Source: Charina bottae
Taxonomy: Eukaryota; Chordata; Lepidosauria; Squamata; Charinaidae
Assembly (NCBI GenBank): GCA_023362775.1
Contig: JALMGJ010000012.1
Coordinates: 20,535,501-20,599,500, forward strand
Length of the DNA stretch: 64,000 nucleotides
Reading direction: 5' to 3'
In this document: positions 21,541 through 33,041 of the stretch, one piece after another
Layout: each line of letters begins with the position of its first letter
Position numbering within the stretch: the stretch's first letter is position 1
The notes under the pieces: model-generated
What the model saw: the letters and a program-made list of their open reading frames with translations, nothing else
What the model was told of the DNA's origin: nothing
Database searches by the model: none
Translations under genes and position numbers: made by a program

Positions 21541-23383
21541 CATAACCCAATAGGTCTGGAGGGCACCAAGTTGTCTACTCTGCTTCAGGTATTGCAGACA
21601 CACACACAGCAGAGCATCCAAAGAGGTCAGAATCAAATGCATAGGATTGTGGCTGTTCAGAGGCATTGTTTGGGCACCTCTGCAATTTGCAGGCCCCACC
21701 ATCTGCTGATGCCCCAGAACACTCTGCAAAATGGCTCCATAAAAGAAGCAAAAGGTTCAGGGTCCCCCATGATCCCTGCTGCATTCCAGGAGTGCACAGT
21801 TGCAAAACTGCTCCAAATGCACCGATGCCCTATGTTGAAAGAGATGAAGAAAGGGCTTTTTATTTGCTTGGGGCTGATAGCGAGGGGGGAGATGCTGGCT
21901 CCCGGAGGAAAGAAAGGATGACCAGCTCTTCTGGCCATTCGGTCATCAGACTCCAGACCTGGGTGACAAAGCTATTCAAACAACACTATTCAAACAGACA
22001 CTGGCTGTGCAGGTAACATATAACACATGCACACACACAGAGAGAGAGAGAGACACACACACAAAACTGCTTGGTACTGGATTATCCCAGCCTGGTTTCC
22101 TTACCAGAAGCAGCCAAAAAGGAAAGCAGTTTTCAATAATTGCTGGTGGCTTTTCACGATCGGAGGCTCAACTGCCCCAATGGGTTATATATTGGAGTCT
22201 GGCAGGGAACCGTTGTGTAAAAATGAGGTCTTGGCAGGCTGCAAGTAGGCCATGGAGAAAAGTGAGTGAGTGCTGGGGGAATAGAAAAGAACCCTGAAGA
22301 TTCACAACAAGCAACAAAGAACGCCAACAATCAAACCAGATCAGGCCTGCAGAACTCTCTCTCTCTGCAATGAAACGTTTTATGTAAGAGTTGTTATTGT
22401 GCAAGACTTAGAGAAAATAATCTAGGAACTTCTTCTACTTTACCTACTTATTGAGCTGTAATTGGCGTTGAGAGCATCTTAAACTGATGGTAAGCTATGC
22501 ATTTCATGGGAAAATGAGACGTCGGCAACCCAGCCAGGAGACATGTTGATTGTCACCTGAATGCTGAGGCATCTCATCTCCTTGGGCCCATCACCCATGT
22601 TGAAGAAGGCATTTCTTGCATTTCTTTTTAATGGAACAATTGGCAGAGTTGTAGCATAAGCATCTCTTACAACCCACAAAGACATCAAAACGGCATCTGC
22701 ATAGTGATATTGTTGCACCAGTGATACAATTATGTCATTGCATCCTGATGCCTGACACAAGGCCATAAGACACGTTATTTGCACAATCGCAATAACATCA
22801 AAACCCCAGTGTTGACATTGGAGCCCCCTTCCCTCTGGGATGCCACTGAATCCAAGCCATAATGCAATTTGTTTGGCTGGGACATAGCAGATTGTGTGAA
22901 CCAAGCCATTTGAGATATGTAAATCATGGTTTATACCATATAATGAAATGCAAAGCCAGCCACTTGGGATCAAAATAGACAACAGCTTATTATAACAGGT
23001 GAACCTAGCCATTAAAGAAATAGGGCATCTTAGATTTTAGTACACTCATTTCTTTTCTGTGCATTGTTATCCCTCGTCAAAGAGGATCCCGCCCCCAGGT
23101 TTCCAAAGCTCCTGAACATTCACAAAACCTGAAATATGAAGAGTGTGTATAGCTGAGGGCAATGATTCATCTCTGTTTAAAAAATTCAGTTTCTGTAGCC
23201 ACACAGAGACAAATATGTAGGGCTACCAGATCAAGGCTGCAAAACACCAGGCGCTCACTAGATGGTGGCAAAGTGCTAATGTTTTCTACATCTCTTTGTT
23301 GCCGTCAAGGGACCACCCAGATTTTTGCAGCAGAGAGCAAAAAAATTGTATCTGATAGATGCACACACAAACATACATACAGG
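21541..23383. other. no assigned gene; mixed unique sequence
   Basis: Holds a (CA)n(GA)n(CA)n tract at 22028-22062 and a 177-codon minus-strand open frame at 22479-23012. That frame matches no family I know and shows no domain motif. I do not call it a gene. Confidence 0.35.
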
Positions 23384-23485
23384 CCTGGTTCACAAATGGT
23401 TGATTTGATTTTTGATTTTTGGCTTGACACCCTAAGGAAACCCCTCCACTGTGGCTTGTAAACCACAAGCGTCATGTGAACCTGG
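23384..23485. mobile_element. possible short MITE, 102 bp
   Basis: CCTGGTTCACA at the left is answered by TGTGAACCTGG at the right (10 of 11 complementary). No target duplication was confirmed. Confidence 0.35.
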
Positions 23486-24233
23486 TTGACTGGGGTATGA
23501 CTGAACGCTTAAGGCACCCATTTAACCTCTTAACATTTCTGAAACTCTTCTCCCACTCTGAAGCCTTGGCTCCTCCCCCTTTGAACCTTGGCCTTCAATT
23601 TGCAAGAAGATGTGCCCCACCCGGTGTAGCTCAGTCTATGAGCTCAGGCTTCTGTCCTGCCAACCCCCCACTGCCCCCAACCAAAGAACCGAAGAAGACA
23701 GCACTTAGCTAAGAATCTCATACTTTTACCATGCTGATAAATATAATTTTCTTAAACTGTGTAATTGGATTTCCCTTTGCCACAAATCTGGAAGGTAGCA
23801 ATCTTTATCAAAATGGCTGAACTGCTTCTCAGAGCCATTGACACTCTCCTATCACTGGTGTTAGCCAATTGCCTAGGATGAATGGATTTCTCAGGAACAG
23901 CTGCTGTCTCTATCCATTCATTCCTTATGGAATGAGCCTTTGTTCTTTTGTTTGAGCTCAGTGGAGCGGGGAAGGGGAAGGGGAGGAAATAAGCACCTTT
24001 GATTTCTTTTGCACTAAGATAAATAAGAATGCAAAAATGAAAAATCCATTGTCTGCATGGAAGTCTTCCGGGGGAGGGGGCATCATGTGCATCATGATGT
24101 AATCACAAATGATACACATTATGTAATTTGCATCATTTGTGCATTGAGGACATGGTTTGCGTGATGTCATTGTGCCTTCTCCCATCACCTATGATTGTTT
24201 GCATTCCTGCACCCTGAATTCATGGCTCATTAT
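23486..24233. other. no recognisable feature
   Basis: Contains a run of overlapping ATCATG/CATGATG words near 24080-24145. Nothing assigned. Confidence 0.35.
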
Positions 24234-24330
24234 GCTGGGAAAGGTCAAGAGAAGCCATTTTGGTTGAGAGCTGGGAAAGGTCAAGAGAAGCCATTTTGGT
24301 TGAGAGCTGGGAAAGGTCAAGAGAAGTCAT
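24234..24330. repeat. 36-bp minisatellite, 2.7 copies
   Basis: Unit begins GCTGGGAAAGGTCAAGAGAA and ends CATTTTGGTTGAGA. The first two copies are identical, and the third diverges after 22 bases. Confidence 0.95.
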
Positions 24331-24599
24331 CCGTGAGAATCTACCAGAGCTAAATGCATAGACAGTTTCAATTTGTTATGAATAATTCCCATGATTATCT
24401 CCACCAGATATCCACAACTCCATGCAGTCTTTTAAGGTAAGGTCCACCAAAGGCAAAGGCAGACATACCATCAAATGTATAACGTGAACTATGAAATTAA
24501 ATGAAGTTATAATCTCAGCAATGATTTCATGGTATATAATAAGCCATCATGTGCCTTCACTGGCTATACCCACAAGATTTGTTACAGCCCTGATAAAAA

Positions 24600-24897
24600 T
24601 TTCTTTCTTTCTTTCTCTCTCTCTCTTCTCTCTTCCTTCCTTCCTTCCTTCCTTCCTTCCTTCCTTCCTTCCTTCCTTCCTTCCTTCCTTCCTTCCTTCC
24701 TTCCCTCCCTCCCTCCCTCCCTCCCTCCTTCCTTCCTTCCTTCCTTCCTTCCTTCCTTCCTTCCTTCCCTCCCTCCTTCCCTCCCTCCCTCCCTCCCTCC
24801 CTTCCTCCCTCCCTCCCTCCTTCCTTCCTTCCTTCCTTCCTTCCTTCCTTCCTTCCTTCCCTCCCTCCCTCCCTCCCTCCCTCCCTTCCTTTCTTCC

Positions 24898-24941
<44 letters not shown>

Positions 24942-24942
24942 T
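24600..24942. repeat. polypyrimidine CCTT/CCCT/CTTT compound microsatellite
   Basis: About 340 bp of C/T only, in blocks of TTCT, TTCC and CCCT units. Open frames of FLPS/PPSL repeats over it are artefacts. Mirror-repeat character makes it a candidate H-DNA (triplex) former. Confidence 0.96.
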
Positions 24943-26509
24943 CTTATGCTACTTTCCTATTTCCCTAGTGGCAAAGGCAAGAAATCGGGGCAGTTTTCAT
25001 ACCGACCTACATTGGAAAATTAAAGGAGGTTCAATTCACCCAGGCCTCTGTCTATGAGATGAAGCCACTGCAACTTGATATTCAGATGTTTCAAATGCTT
25101 CTAAGGATTCAACTTCTTTTCACTGTTTTTTTGTCCACTAGGAAGCTTTTTTTATTTCTCAGAAGTAATCTGTAGTTTTTCTCCAGTTTTGATACCCAGC
25201 AGAGAAAAATCATGTAGATAATGAATAATAGTGACTTATTTACAGTACATAGACCATCTGTGTACAGAGCTCTTTACAAAGAACAGGTTTGATAGGTTTC
25301 TTAACCCAGAGGTTTTGCAATCTAAAAATAGGTACAGGGAAATTTAGGACAAATGAGAAGCACAGTGAGGCTGGCAGGACACAGGGTAGGAATATTTGAT
25401 TATTTCAGTAACACATCTGCATCAGTGGTTAACAATGAATTCAAATTCAGGTTCTAAACGAGAAGCTTTAGAATCATAGGAACATAGAACAATAAAGTTT
25501 GCTTAAGTTAAAAGCATCCATAGGATCTTGCTGCATTTGGCATTGTGACAGAAAACAGTGTCATAATGTGCTGCAAACTCTGTCCATCTGGGACATGCTT
25601 ACAATGTTGTGGCGCACATAGAAAAGGGTGGGGCTTGCATCGTGCAACTGTGATGCTGCTGGCTTCAGTCTGACCCCCACTGTTCCCCCCGTTGATGTCA
25701 GTGGCACTGTGATTGGCACCACTACATATTTTTCATATTCAGAAATTAATATGTGAATGAAGGAATATGAAAATCAGTGTTCTACCTTTATCTCCAGCTT
25801 TCAAGATCTTGTTCCCATGTTAAATTTCCACACATTTTATGATTTATTCATTTCTTGAGACCCGGAAAGACCTCCAGAGAGCAAAGAGATACTTGGTGCT
25901 TCTTCACTGCACAGCCCACTCTGCTGCCCTTCCCAATCTGGTGTTGGCCCTGTGTTCTGAAGTTCCAGGAAGAAGCAGGAGTGAATTGGGAATCTGCCAA
26001 GTCTATTTTCCATCCAATTATTCCCCATCACTACTAGATTTGATGCTTCCTCAGCTGTGGAGACACTCTCAATGTTAGGTTATTTAGTTGAAGACTTACA
26101 ATTAATTGTAGCATGCATGAAAATGACTCCTAATAAACAAGTATTGATAGTGGAAACAGAAATCCATCATGATCTTCCATCTGTGCCCAATTTCTCAGAA
26201 GAGTTGTAACAGAAGGCTTCAACGTTTCAAATCCATTGAGATTTATTAATGTTTTTTTTCCAGAGCTTGGCTTGAACAAGCATTGCAAGCATGAATCTTA
26301 TTTGCAAAACAAAAGTCCCAAATGAAATTTGTCCATATATTATGCATGACCTATTGAGTTTTTCAGAATTCAGAGCACTTCTTGTGTCTTCTTTTAATCC
26401 CCTGCCTTATTGATTTCAATATTTTAATAACTGCTCAGGTTCTACAGAATGGGAGCTATCCATCCAAAGAAGACACATATTTATTGCAATTAAAAAGAAA
26501 CAAACCCTA
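24943..26509. other. no recognisable feature
   Basis: A small piece near 25470-25500 (AATCATAGGAACATAGAA) resembles a CR1 terminus. Otherwise unassigned. Confidence 0.35.
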
Positions 26510-26520
26510 CCTTTAAGACA

Positions 26521-26844
26521 ATGGAAACAGTAGTAAGACGCCAGGCTTGTCGATCGGAAGATCGCAAGTTCGGAGGTTCGAGACCCTAGCCCCGCATGAC
26601 GGAGTGAGCTCCCGCACTTGCCCCAGCTCCTGCCAACCTAGCAATTTGAAAGCATGCAAATGCAAGTAGATGAATAGGTACCATTTCGGTGGGAAGGTAA
26701 CAGCGTTCCGCGTGTGTCATGCCGGCCACATGACCATGGAAGTGTCTTCGGACAACGCTGGCTCTTCGGCTAAGAAACGGAGATGAGCACCGGCCCCTAG
26801 AGTCAGACACAACTGTGAAGGGGAAACCTTTACCTTTACATTTG
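26521..26844 (+). mobile_element. tRNA-derived SINE, nearly full length
   Basis: In sense orientation: GTAAGACGCCAGGCTTGTCG, B-box-like GGAGGTTCGAGACCC, body through CGGCCACATGACC, then ACCGGCCCCTAGAGTC and the CCTTTACCTTTA tail. It is flanked by cctttaagaca (26510-26520) and ccttcaagaca (26845-26855), an 11-bp target duplication with one change. The first bases of the tRNA-like head are degenerate. Confidence 0.92.
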
Positions 26845-26937
26845 CCTTCAAGACATAAATTTATTCAAAGGGGTCTGCATAGGGAAGGTATAGTCTTACC
26901 AAAGGACTATTTCAGAAGTGAGAGGCAATACAAATTT

Positions 26938-27300
26938 GTAATAATAGAACCATAGAATTATGAAGTTGGAAGGAACCATAAGGGTCACCTAGTCCAACCC
27001 TTTATAAGGTGAAGGAAGACCAATTAATCCATCTTTGAGAGGTGGCTGTTCAGCCTTTTCTTAAAATCCTCCACAACCTTCAGAGATCCCATTGTTATAC
27101 ATATCTTACCATCAGGAAGTTTCTCCTTACTGTATACTTAAATGAATTCTAGGTAGCTGCCACTTATACACATTATTTCCTGCTCTAGTTTTTGTGGCAA
27201 TGGAAAATAGTCCCTGACCAATAGTCCCATGTCTTCCCTCAGACTGAACATCCCAGGTTCCTCAGCCAGTCCTCATATATCATCTTCATCACCCTTTGTT
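26938..27300 (-). mobile_element. CR1 LINE 3' end
   Basis: Starts with AATAGAACCATAGAATTATG and GTTGGAAGGAACC, the inverse of the CR1 terminus. It continues with CR1 3' coding/UTR consensus (GTTCCTCAGCCAGTCCTCAT). Diverged. Confidence 0.82.
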
Positions 27301-27318
27301 AACTTGGGCTCTGTCTAG

Positions 27319-27955
27319 GGTTACCAGATGTCCAGCAAAAGGAGGACATGTCCTCCTTTTTCTCCTCATGTCCTCCATCCAACGGGCATAGCCTTAAAAT
27401 CAAATATTGTCTGGCTTTTTGAGTGTCTTGGGGTTTTTTGGTTGTTTGGACTGTTTTCACAACAGCAGTCATTCAAACCTTCATGTATTGTGACCTTGTA
27501 AATTATCTATTTCTTTGTTTCCCTTGTCTGTGGACAGACTTGACAGCCTAGATTTACACTATTTAATTTATTTCTTGATTGCAGCAATCGGCTTCAGTCC
27601 AGCCCCTTTCAAATCTATGATCTTTGTAATCTGTAGATTACATGACTCATCAAATGTTTCTATGGTGAAATTTGAAAAGCGCGTTGTTGATTCTATATTA
27701 TCACTAGCATATGTTCTTGAAAATAGAGATTTGTTGGGAAAACCATTGCAATTGAAAAGCCAGTCTTTCTGATGCTAGAAAAAAGTAATTTCATTTATAT
27801 GTAGGCCTGAAAACACTTTTGTTGGCAGTTTTTTGCCGTAATTTTTGTCACAGATGCCAAGAAAGTAAAAGTGTGTCCTCTTTTCCCCTCTATTTATCCT
27901 CCTTTCTAATTGTCCATGTCATCCTTTGCCTATTCAGATATCTGGTAAACCCAGC
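27319..27955. mobile_element. possible MITE with GGGTTACCAGAT ends
   Basis: GGGTTACCAGATGTCC at the left and ATATCTGGTAAACCC at the right are imperfect inverted ends. GGAGGACATGTCCTCC near the left end is itself a palindrome. No target duplication is visible, so the assignment is weak. Confidence 0.4.
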
Positions 27956-28511
27956 TCCTGTCCAACATACATGTCATGAAACCAGCTATTCATATTATCA
28001 CAAAATGTATGGAAAGAAATTAACATTTTTCAGGTTTCTGAAATCATACCATGATCTATGCTTGCTTTTCTACATATCCCCAATCCTTTTCTCCCTCTAT
28101 GCTAATTTTCAGCCTGAAAAAGAGTTATACAAATATTTGGTTGGTCCTAATTCTGTTGATATTTTGATATTTTGATTCCAATCAATAAATGGAGTAGCAA
28201 ACATTTCAGAAATAGATCAGGTTACTTCAAAACTGTTTCGTGTTAAAAGCATGGTTTCAATTTAATTTGTTAAGTTTGCACTTAATAAACTAACCACAAA
28301 GATTGCTTAATTTTTCCCCTCAACCGCTTTTTTCAGCTTCAACCAGTCATTGTCAATATATAGTTAAGAATCTATAGAGCTGTACACTTTTCAACAAAAC
28401 TCAGTTTTCATTTATTTGGGAAAACCCTTTTAATATGCTAAATTGTGCTAAATCCCTAATTCCAGATGCAATGTTTCTCAGAGAGATCTGTAAGATGCAT
28501 ATGAAATAAGC
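27956..28511. other. no recognisable feature
   Basis: AT-rich unique-looking sequence. Confidence 0.35.
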
Positions 28512-28519
28512 ATTTAGAA

Positions 28520-29337
28520 CAGGGCTTTCCAAACTTTTGCTGTTGGTGACACACCAACGGCCGGCGCACAAAAACCCGGAAGTGCCGCCGCCACAGCATG
28601 CAAAAACCCGGATGCACCAGCAGCGCTTTCGGGGTGCTGCTGCGGTAGCAGCGGCAGCCTGGAACCTGGAAGTGCTAATGGCCCACCGCCGCTGCTGCCG
28701 CTGCCCCTTCGAAAGGGCAGGCTCTGGGGACCCCGAAAATGCCCTCAGTTCCAGCAGGGAGGCGAAAATCACGTGCGCACGCTGCCGGGCCGCTCCCCTG
28801 CAGCACAGCTGATTGGCGCGGGGGGGCTGGGGTGGAAATTCTCTGCGCCGATCAGCTGTGCAGCAGGGAAGTGGCCTGGCAACACGCGCACACGTGATTT
28901 TCGCCTCCCTACCGGAAGCGAGGGCATTTTCGGGGTCCCCGGAGCCTGCACTTTTGAAGGGGCAGCGGCAGCAGCGGCGTCCTGGAACCTGGAAGCACTG
29001 ATGGCCCGCTGCCCCTTCAAAAGGGCAGGCTCCGGAAACCCCAAAAATGTCCTTGGTTCCGGCAGGGAGGCGAAAAGCCTCGCCACGCACGCACGCACGC
29101 TGCGGGGCTGCTTCCTGCCGCACAGCTGATCGGCGTGGTGAATTTACACCCCGCCCCCCCCCCCCCGCGCAGATCAGCTGTGCAGCAGGGAAGTGGCCAG
29201 GCAGCGTGCATGCACAATTTTGCCTCCCTGCCGGAACCGAGGGCATTTTCATCAGTGCTTCCGGGTTGTCACGTGACATGCTTGGGGCCCCCAGGTGACA
29301 CAGTATTCTGTCGCAACACACAGTTTGGAAAGCCCTG
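28520..29337. mobile_element. hAT-type MITE, 818 bp, GC-rich palindromic interior
   Basis: Terminal inverted repeats CAGGGCTTTCCAAACT (16 bp, perfect) are flanked on both sides by the perfect 8-bp duplication atttagaa (28512-28519 and 29338-29345). The interior is GC-rich and CpG-rich. It is built from alternating inverted copies of one module that contains CGAAAATCACGTG, CAGCTGAT..GGCGC and a GGGGACCCCGAAAATGCCCT-like string: forward about 28690-28815, inverted 28845-28975, forward 28985-29135, inverted 29165-29260. There is no transposase, and the long open frames on both strands are a by-product of GC content. Confidence 0.92.
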
Positions 29338-29426
29338 ATTTAGAACCTTTGATGATTTTTTTAAAATTGATAGTCATATATGTCAATGTGGGTGTGGGAG
29401 TGTCATGTGTTAGTGAGTGAATGATA

Positions 29427-29505
29427 AAGAGTCCCTTGAGGGAGTTGGGCGGTGAGAAATCGAATTAATAAATAAATAATAAATAAATAAATAAAATGAG
29501 AGCAG
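29427..29505 (+). mobile_element. L2 LINE tail fragment
   Basis: AGAGTCCCTTGAGGGAGTTG and GGGCGGTGAGAAATC, then (AATA)n. Only the last ~50 bp of the element are present. Confidence 0.75.
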
Positions 29506-29514
29506 TATACATTT

Positions 29515-29580
29515 ATTTATTTGTTTGTTTGTTTGTTTATTTATTTATTAAATTTATATGACCACCCATCTCCCCCAATG
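29515..29580 (-). mobile_element. L2 LINE tail fragment, tail-to-tail with neighbour
   Basis: (TTTG)n/(TTTA)n followed by TATGACCACCCATCTCCCCC, the inverse of a LINE 3' end. It faces the plus-strand tail at 29427-29505. Confidence 0.7.
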
Positions 29581-29859
29581 GGATGCATTTAGTTTTGAGG
29601 TGGTAAATTGCTAGCATTGGCTCCTACTATGTCTGAGATCAACGTTTCTGATTATTGTTTCACATCGGCTCTTTCATCTGCTCTTCCTCCCTCTGATCTT
29701 TGCACCTTTGGAACTAATAGTTTTTGTTCTGAACATGTCACACAGAGAAGTACAAATATTTCAACCTTCAGATCACTTCAGATTCAATGCCAAAAAGATG
29801 CTTCAGAGCATGCAGGAAGTACAATTGCACACCAACTATGGGCAGCGACCTCATGATCC

Positions 29860-30012
29860 CAGGAAAAGAGCTGTGGTTGCTTTAAAGGGTTTTGTAGTTG
29901 CTTTTAAAGAGTTGCAACTCTTTAAAAGCAACTACATCTTTTCCTAGGATCACGAGGCAGCTGCCTACAGCTGTTGTGCAACCCCAGGAAAAGATGCAGC
30001 TGCTTTAAAGAG
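29860..30012. repeat. foldback region with 44-bp perfect palindrome
   Basis: 29893-29936 is a perfect palindrome centred on GAGTTGCAACTC. CCTCATGATCCCAGGAAAAG to the left is matched by the inverse TTTTCCTAGGATCACGAGG to the right. The unit CCAGGAAAAGATGCAGCTGC appears again downstream in direct orientation, so several copies of one short module are present in both orientations. Confidence 0.9.
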
Positions 30013-30097
30013 TGGCAGAAAGGTTTGCTTTCCAAGTGCACTACAACATATTTTTGGAGAAAGATCTGAAGTCCTGCCCAGCTCTACTTTCAACGTA

Positions 30098-30884
30098 CAG
30101 GTAGTCCTCGTTTAGTGACTGCCTTGGACAGCGACTGTTTGCAATTAGGATGGTGATGAAAAAGTAACTTTGCGACCAATGCCCACAATTACGACCTTCG
30201 TAGTGTCTCTTTCTCAGTCACGTGTTCGCTATTACAGTCAGTATGCGTTGTCCTGTGCCTGACCTGGTTGTTTTCTTTCTCCCCCCCCCCCCCCTTACAG
30301 AGTGGAGAGATTGCCTAAATGAGCTATCTCTCCCTGAGCTGTTTTCTCTGCAGCACAGCGCTTCCCTAAAAAGTGCTATCCACAAGTTAACAAGCTAAGG
30401 CCCACTGGCAGCTGCTGTCTGACACTGACAAGACCCTAATCAGTTTCACACTTTTTGTTTGCCTCCTTAGTGGCTTGTGGCTCACAGCTGCAAGTGCACT
30501 AGGCAAACAGCCAGTGCTAGCGCATTCCTTTCACTGCATTCCCCATTGTGTGCCTGCTTACTCTCTTGTAATCCCTTCCCCTCCAATGAATGTAAATACG
30601 GACATTAATTCTCTTCTTGGTAATTATCCCAGCGCTGGGGTGAGCATTCCAAAGGGCAGGGGAGTTGGGGGGAAAGGGCTGTGAGTCAAGTTCCAGAAAC
30701 CTTCCCTGCTGTTTGGGCTCACCTGGCTGTTTGGGATCGTATCCTTCTGACACTGTAAAGCAGAGGGAAGCTGAAGTAAAATCGTAAGCCCATTGCAGTC
30801 ACATGATTTTTCACTTAGTGACCACTTTGCTTAACGACCAAATGCTTAACGATCTGCTTGTAGTCGCTAAATGAGGACTACCTG
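30098..30884. mobile_element. TA-flanked DNA transposon relic/MITE, 787 bp
   Basis: CAGGTAGTCCTCGTTTAGTG at the left and its inverse CACT..-type end (CGCTAAATGAGGACTACCTG) at the right form about 23 bp of inverted repeat with two mismatches. A TA dinucleotide lies on each side. This fits a Tc1/mariner-superfamily (Tigger-like) non-autonomous element. A poly-C tract lies inside at about 30278-30293. No transposase. Confidence 0.8.
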
Positions 30885-30886
30885 TA

Positions 30887-32190
30887 ATTCTAATTTCTTT
30901 GCACAAGCATCTTGGTTTCTGTTCTAGACATACACAAGGTCAACAACTCTGTTCAGAATGTTGCTTGTCCTACTCTGTTGCTCATTGTCCAAGAACATTG
31001 TACAAGATATGGATAGTAGACACATCAAGTAAGGTAACCAGGTGATATCTTTCTCCACTTATGCTTAGGCTCTTTCTTACATGGAAAGTTTGTATATGGC
31101 TGAAAGCTAGCTTAGATCTTCCCAGACCTTATAGGGTTTTGGATGAAGAAATACTAACACGAGAACACACCAACTGATTCTCTCTTGTGTGCTCTCTATC
31201 AAGTGATTCCTCTTGAACCTTTTTTTTCCCCATGTTTTTTTTTCCAGCAAAGCTAGCTTGAGTATTTTACAGAAATAGGCCATTTGCAGTAATCATGAAG
31301 TTCATGCAGAATCTCATGAGGACTTCCACCACGTTAAAGCTGTATTCCATCAGTTTTTCATGGGAGCATGGGGGCGGGGGAGTAAGAGGGAATGGCTTGC
31401 TGAGAGAAAGTGACATTTTTCAAATTGGAATGCCCACAGGTCACACACAACCAATATTTGCCAGCCATTGATCTCCCTTTGTTTGTTGTTACTCTTTAAC
31501 TTCAACCTAAGGTTCAAAGTTCTGTCCTTTTGTTTAAAAACTGATTTCATTGCTAGGGCATGTCCTCCACCTAATCTAACAGATGACAGAGTGCCAAAAG
31601 AGGGGTGGGGGTAGAAAAATAAGGCAAAACTAACCAAGTGGAATTGCCTCCCATACTGGAACAGAAAAGGGCATATATTTGGCACATGGACATGACACAA
31701 CATGGTTAAAGTGAGCACATTATATAGCATAGGAATTAAAGGTCATACATTACACAACACCAAAGCTAAATTTTCCTCTGCGTGAGCTTTTCTCATAGAG
31801 CTGCATTTAGGCATGTTGGTGGAAGATGGCCATTGCAAAGACATATTCCTAATACACACAGCAGTCATGCTTCGGTGTGCACTGTCTAATGTTTGTGCAA
31901 ATGTACATCCAAGAATGGAATTTGTGACCTTTAATGGTTTGTGCACACTTCCAATACTGAAAAAGGTTCTTCAGCAAAAATCCTCTAGGTCTTAGCCAAG
32001 CTTGATTCAGGACTAAAACTTTTTTTTTAATGTTAATCTTATTCATTTTATTAGGGGCTATATGTCACTCCAATCCATACTGACTCTGAAAGGCTTGCAT
32101 ACCCATTGTCTCTAAATAAAATTAAAACAATAGAGTAATAATTACAATCATAACAAAACAACTGCTTTCACTTACATCCCACGGAACTTT
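30887..32190. other. no recognisable feature
   Basis: Unique-looking sequence. A 126-codon minus-strand open frame at 31350-31730 resembles nothing I know. Confidence 0.35.
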
Positions 32191-32192
32191 AA

Positions 32193-32526
32193 GTAAAGGT
32201 AAAGGTAACCCCCGCACATTTGTGCAGTCGTGTCCGACTCTAGGGGCCGGTGCTCATCTCCGTTTGTTAGCCGAAGAGCCAGCGTTGTCCGAAGACGCTT
32301 CCACGGTCATGTGGCCGGCATGACGCACACAGAACGCTGTTACCTACCCACCGAAGTGGTACCTATTAATCTACTTGCATTTGCATGCTTTCGAATTGCT
32401 AGGTTGGCAAGAGCTGGGGCGAGTGAGGGAGCTCACTCCGCACGCAGGGCTAGGGATTCGAACCTCCGAATGTGCGATCTTCCGATCGACAAGCCTGGCG
32501 TCTTACCCACTGAGCCACCACGCCCC
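32193..32526 (-). mobile_element. tRNA-derived SINE, full length
   Basis: Complete copy. The tail AAGTAAAGGTAAAGGTAACC is at the left, and the tRNA-like head is at the right (inverse of GGCTCAGTGGGTAAGACGCC, with B-box inverse GGATTCGAACCTCC). GGAACTTTA lies on both sides as a short target duplication. Confidence 0.92.
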
Positions 32527-32724
32527 TCAAGGAACTTTAGAACTTGGTAAAACAAATGCCTCACTAAAGAGGGAACATATCTGCCCCAAAAGGCTGGTTT
32601 TAATGGCTTTCCTAACTCCCAGCAGAATAAGGGCCATTTGGATGTTCAGAAATATATGCACATTTTCTAGATTTGTAGCTGGGGAACAGTATGGCACTGC
32701 AAGACTTCAGGTGTTGTTCTAGTC

Positions 32725-33033
32725 CAGCCTTTCTCAACTTTTTGACCCTGGAGGAAGCCTTGAAATATTTTTCAGGCCTTGGGGGACCCCTGCACATTCA
32801 GGCTCAAATATAGGCCAGAAGTTACAAAATTATTCTATTTGTTGCATGTGTAGGCCGGTACGTATGCATTAACAGTGTTCTTAAACTAAAAATAAAGAAT
32901 GAAACTTACCTCTTGAATGTGAAGTTGCCCAAATTTGAAATAATTCTTTTAATAAATCGTGATCTCCCAGAGAACCCCTGGTGACCTCTTGCGGAAACTT
33001 TGGGTTCCACAGAATCCTGGTTGAGAAACCCTG
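32725..33033. mobile_element. hAT-type MITE, 309 bp
   Basis: Same family as 3132-3420 (CAGCCTTTCTCAAC.. to ..GGTTGAGAAACCCTG). Flanked by ttctagtc (32717-32724) and ctctagtc (33034-33041), an 8-bp duplication with one mismatch. Confidence 0.9.
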
Positions 33034-33041
33034 CTCTAGTC

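Noticed and set aside
24491..25057. 188- and 164-codon open frames rich in Leu-Pro-Ser
   Set aside because: They lie across a 340-bp pyrimidine microsatellite and have no protein-like composition outside it.
28401..29321. 306-codon minus-strand open frame
   Set aside because: Spans a GC-rich hAT MITE with palindromic interior. High GC depletes stops, and open frames exist on both strands.
32230..32722. Recurrent MSDSRGRCSSPFVSRRAS open frames, apparently a gene family
   Set aside because: They are translations of the tail half of a tRNA-derived SINE present at six loci here.
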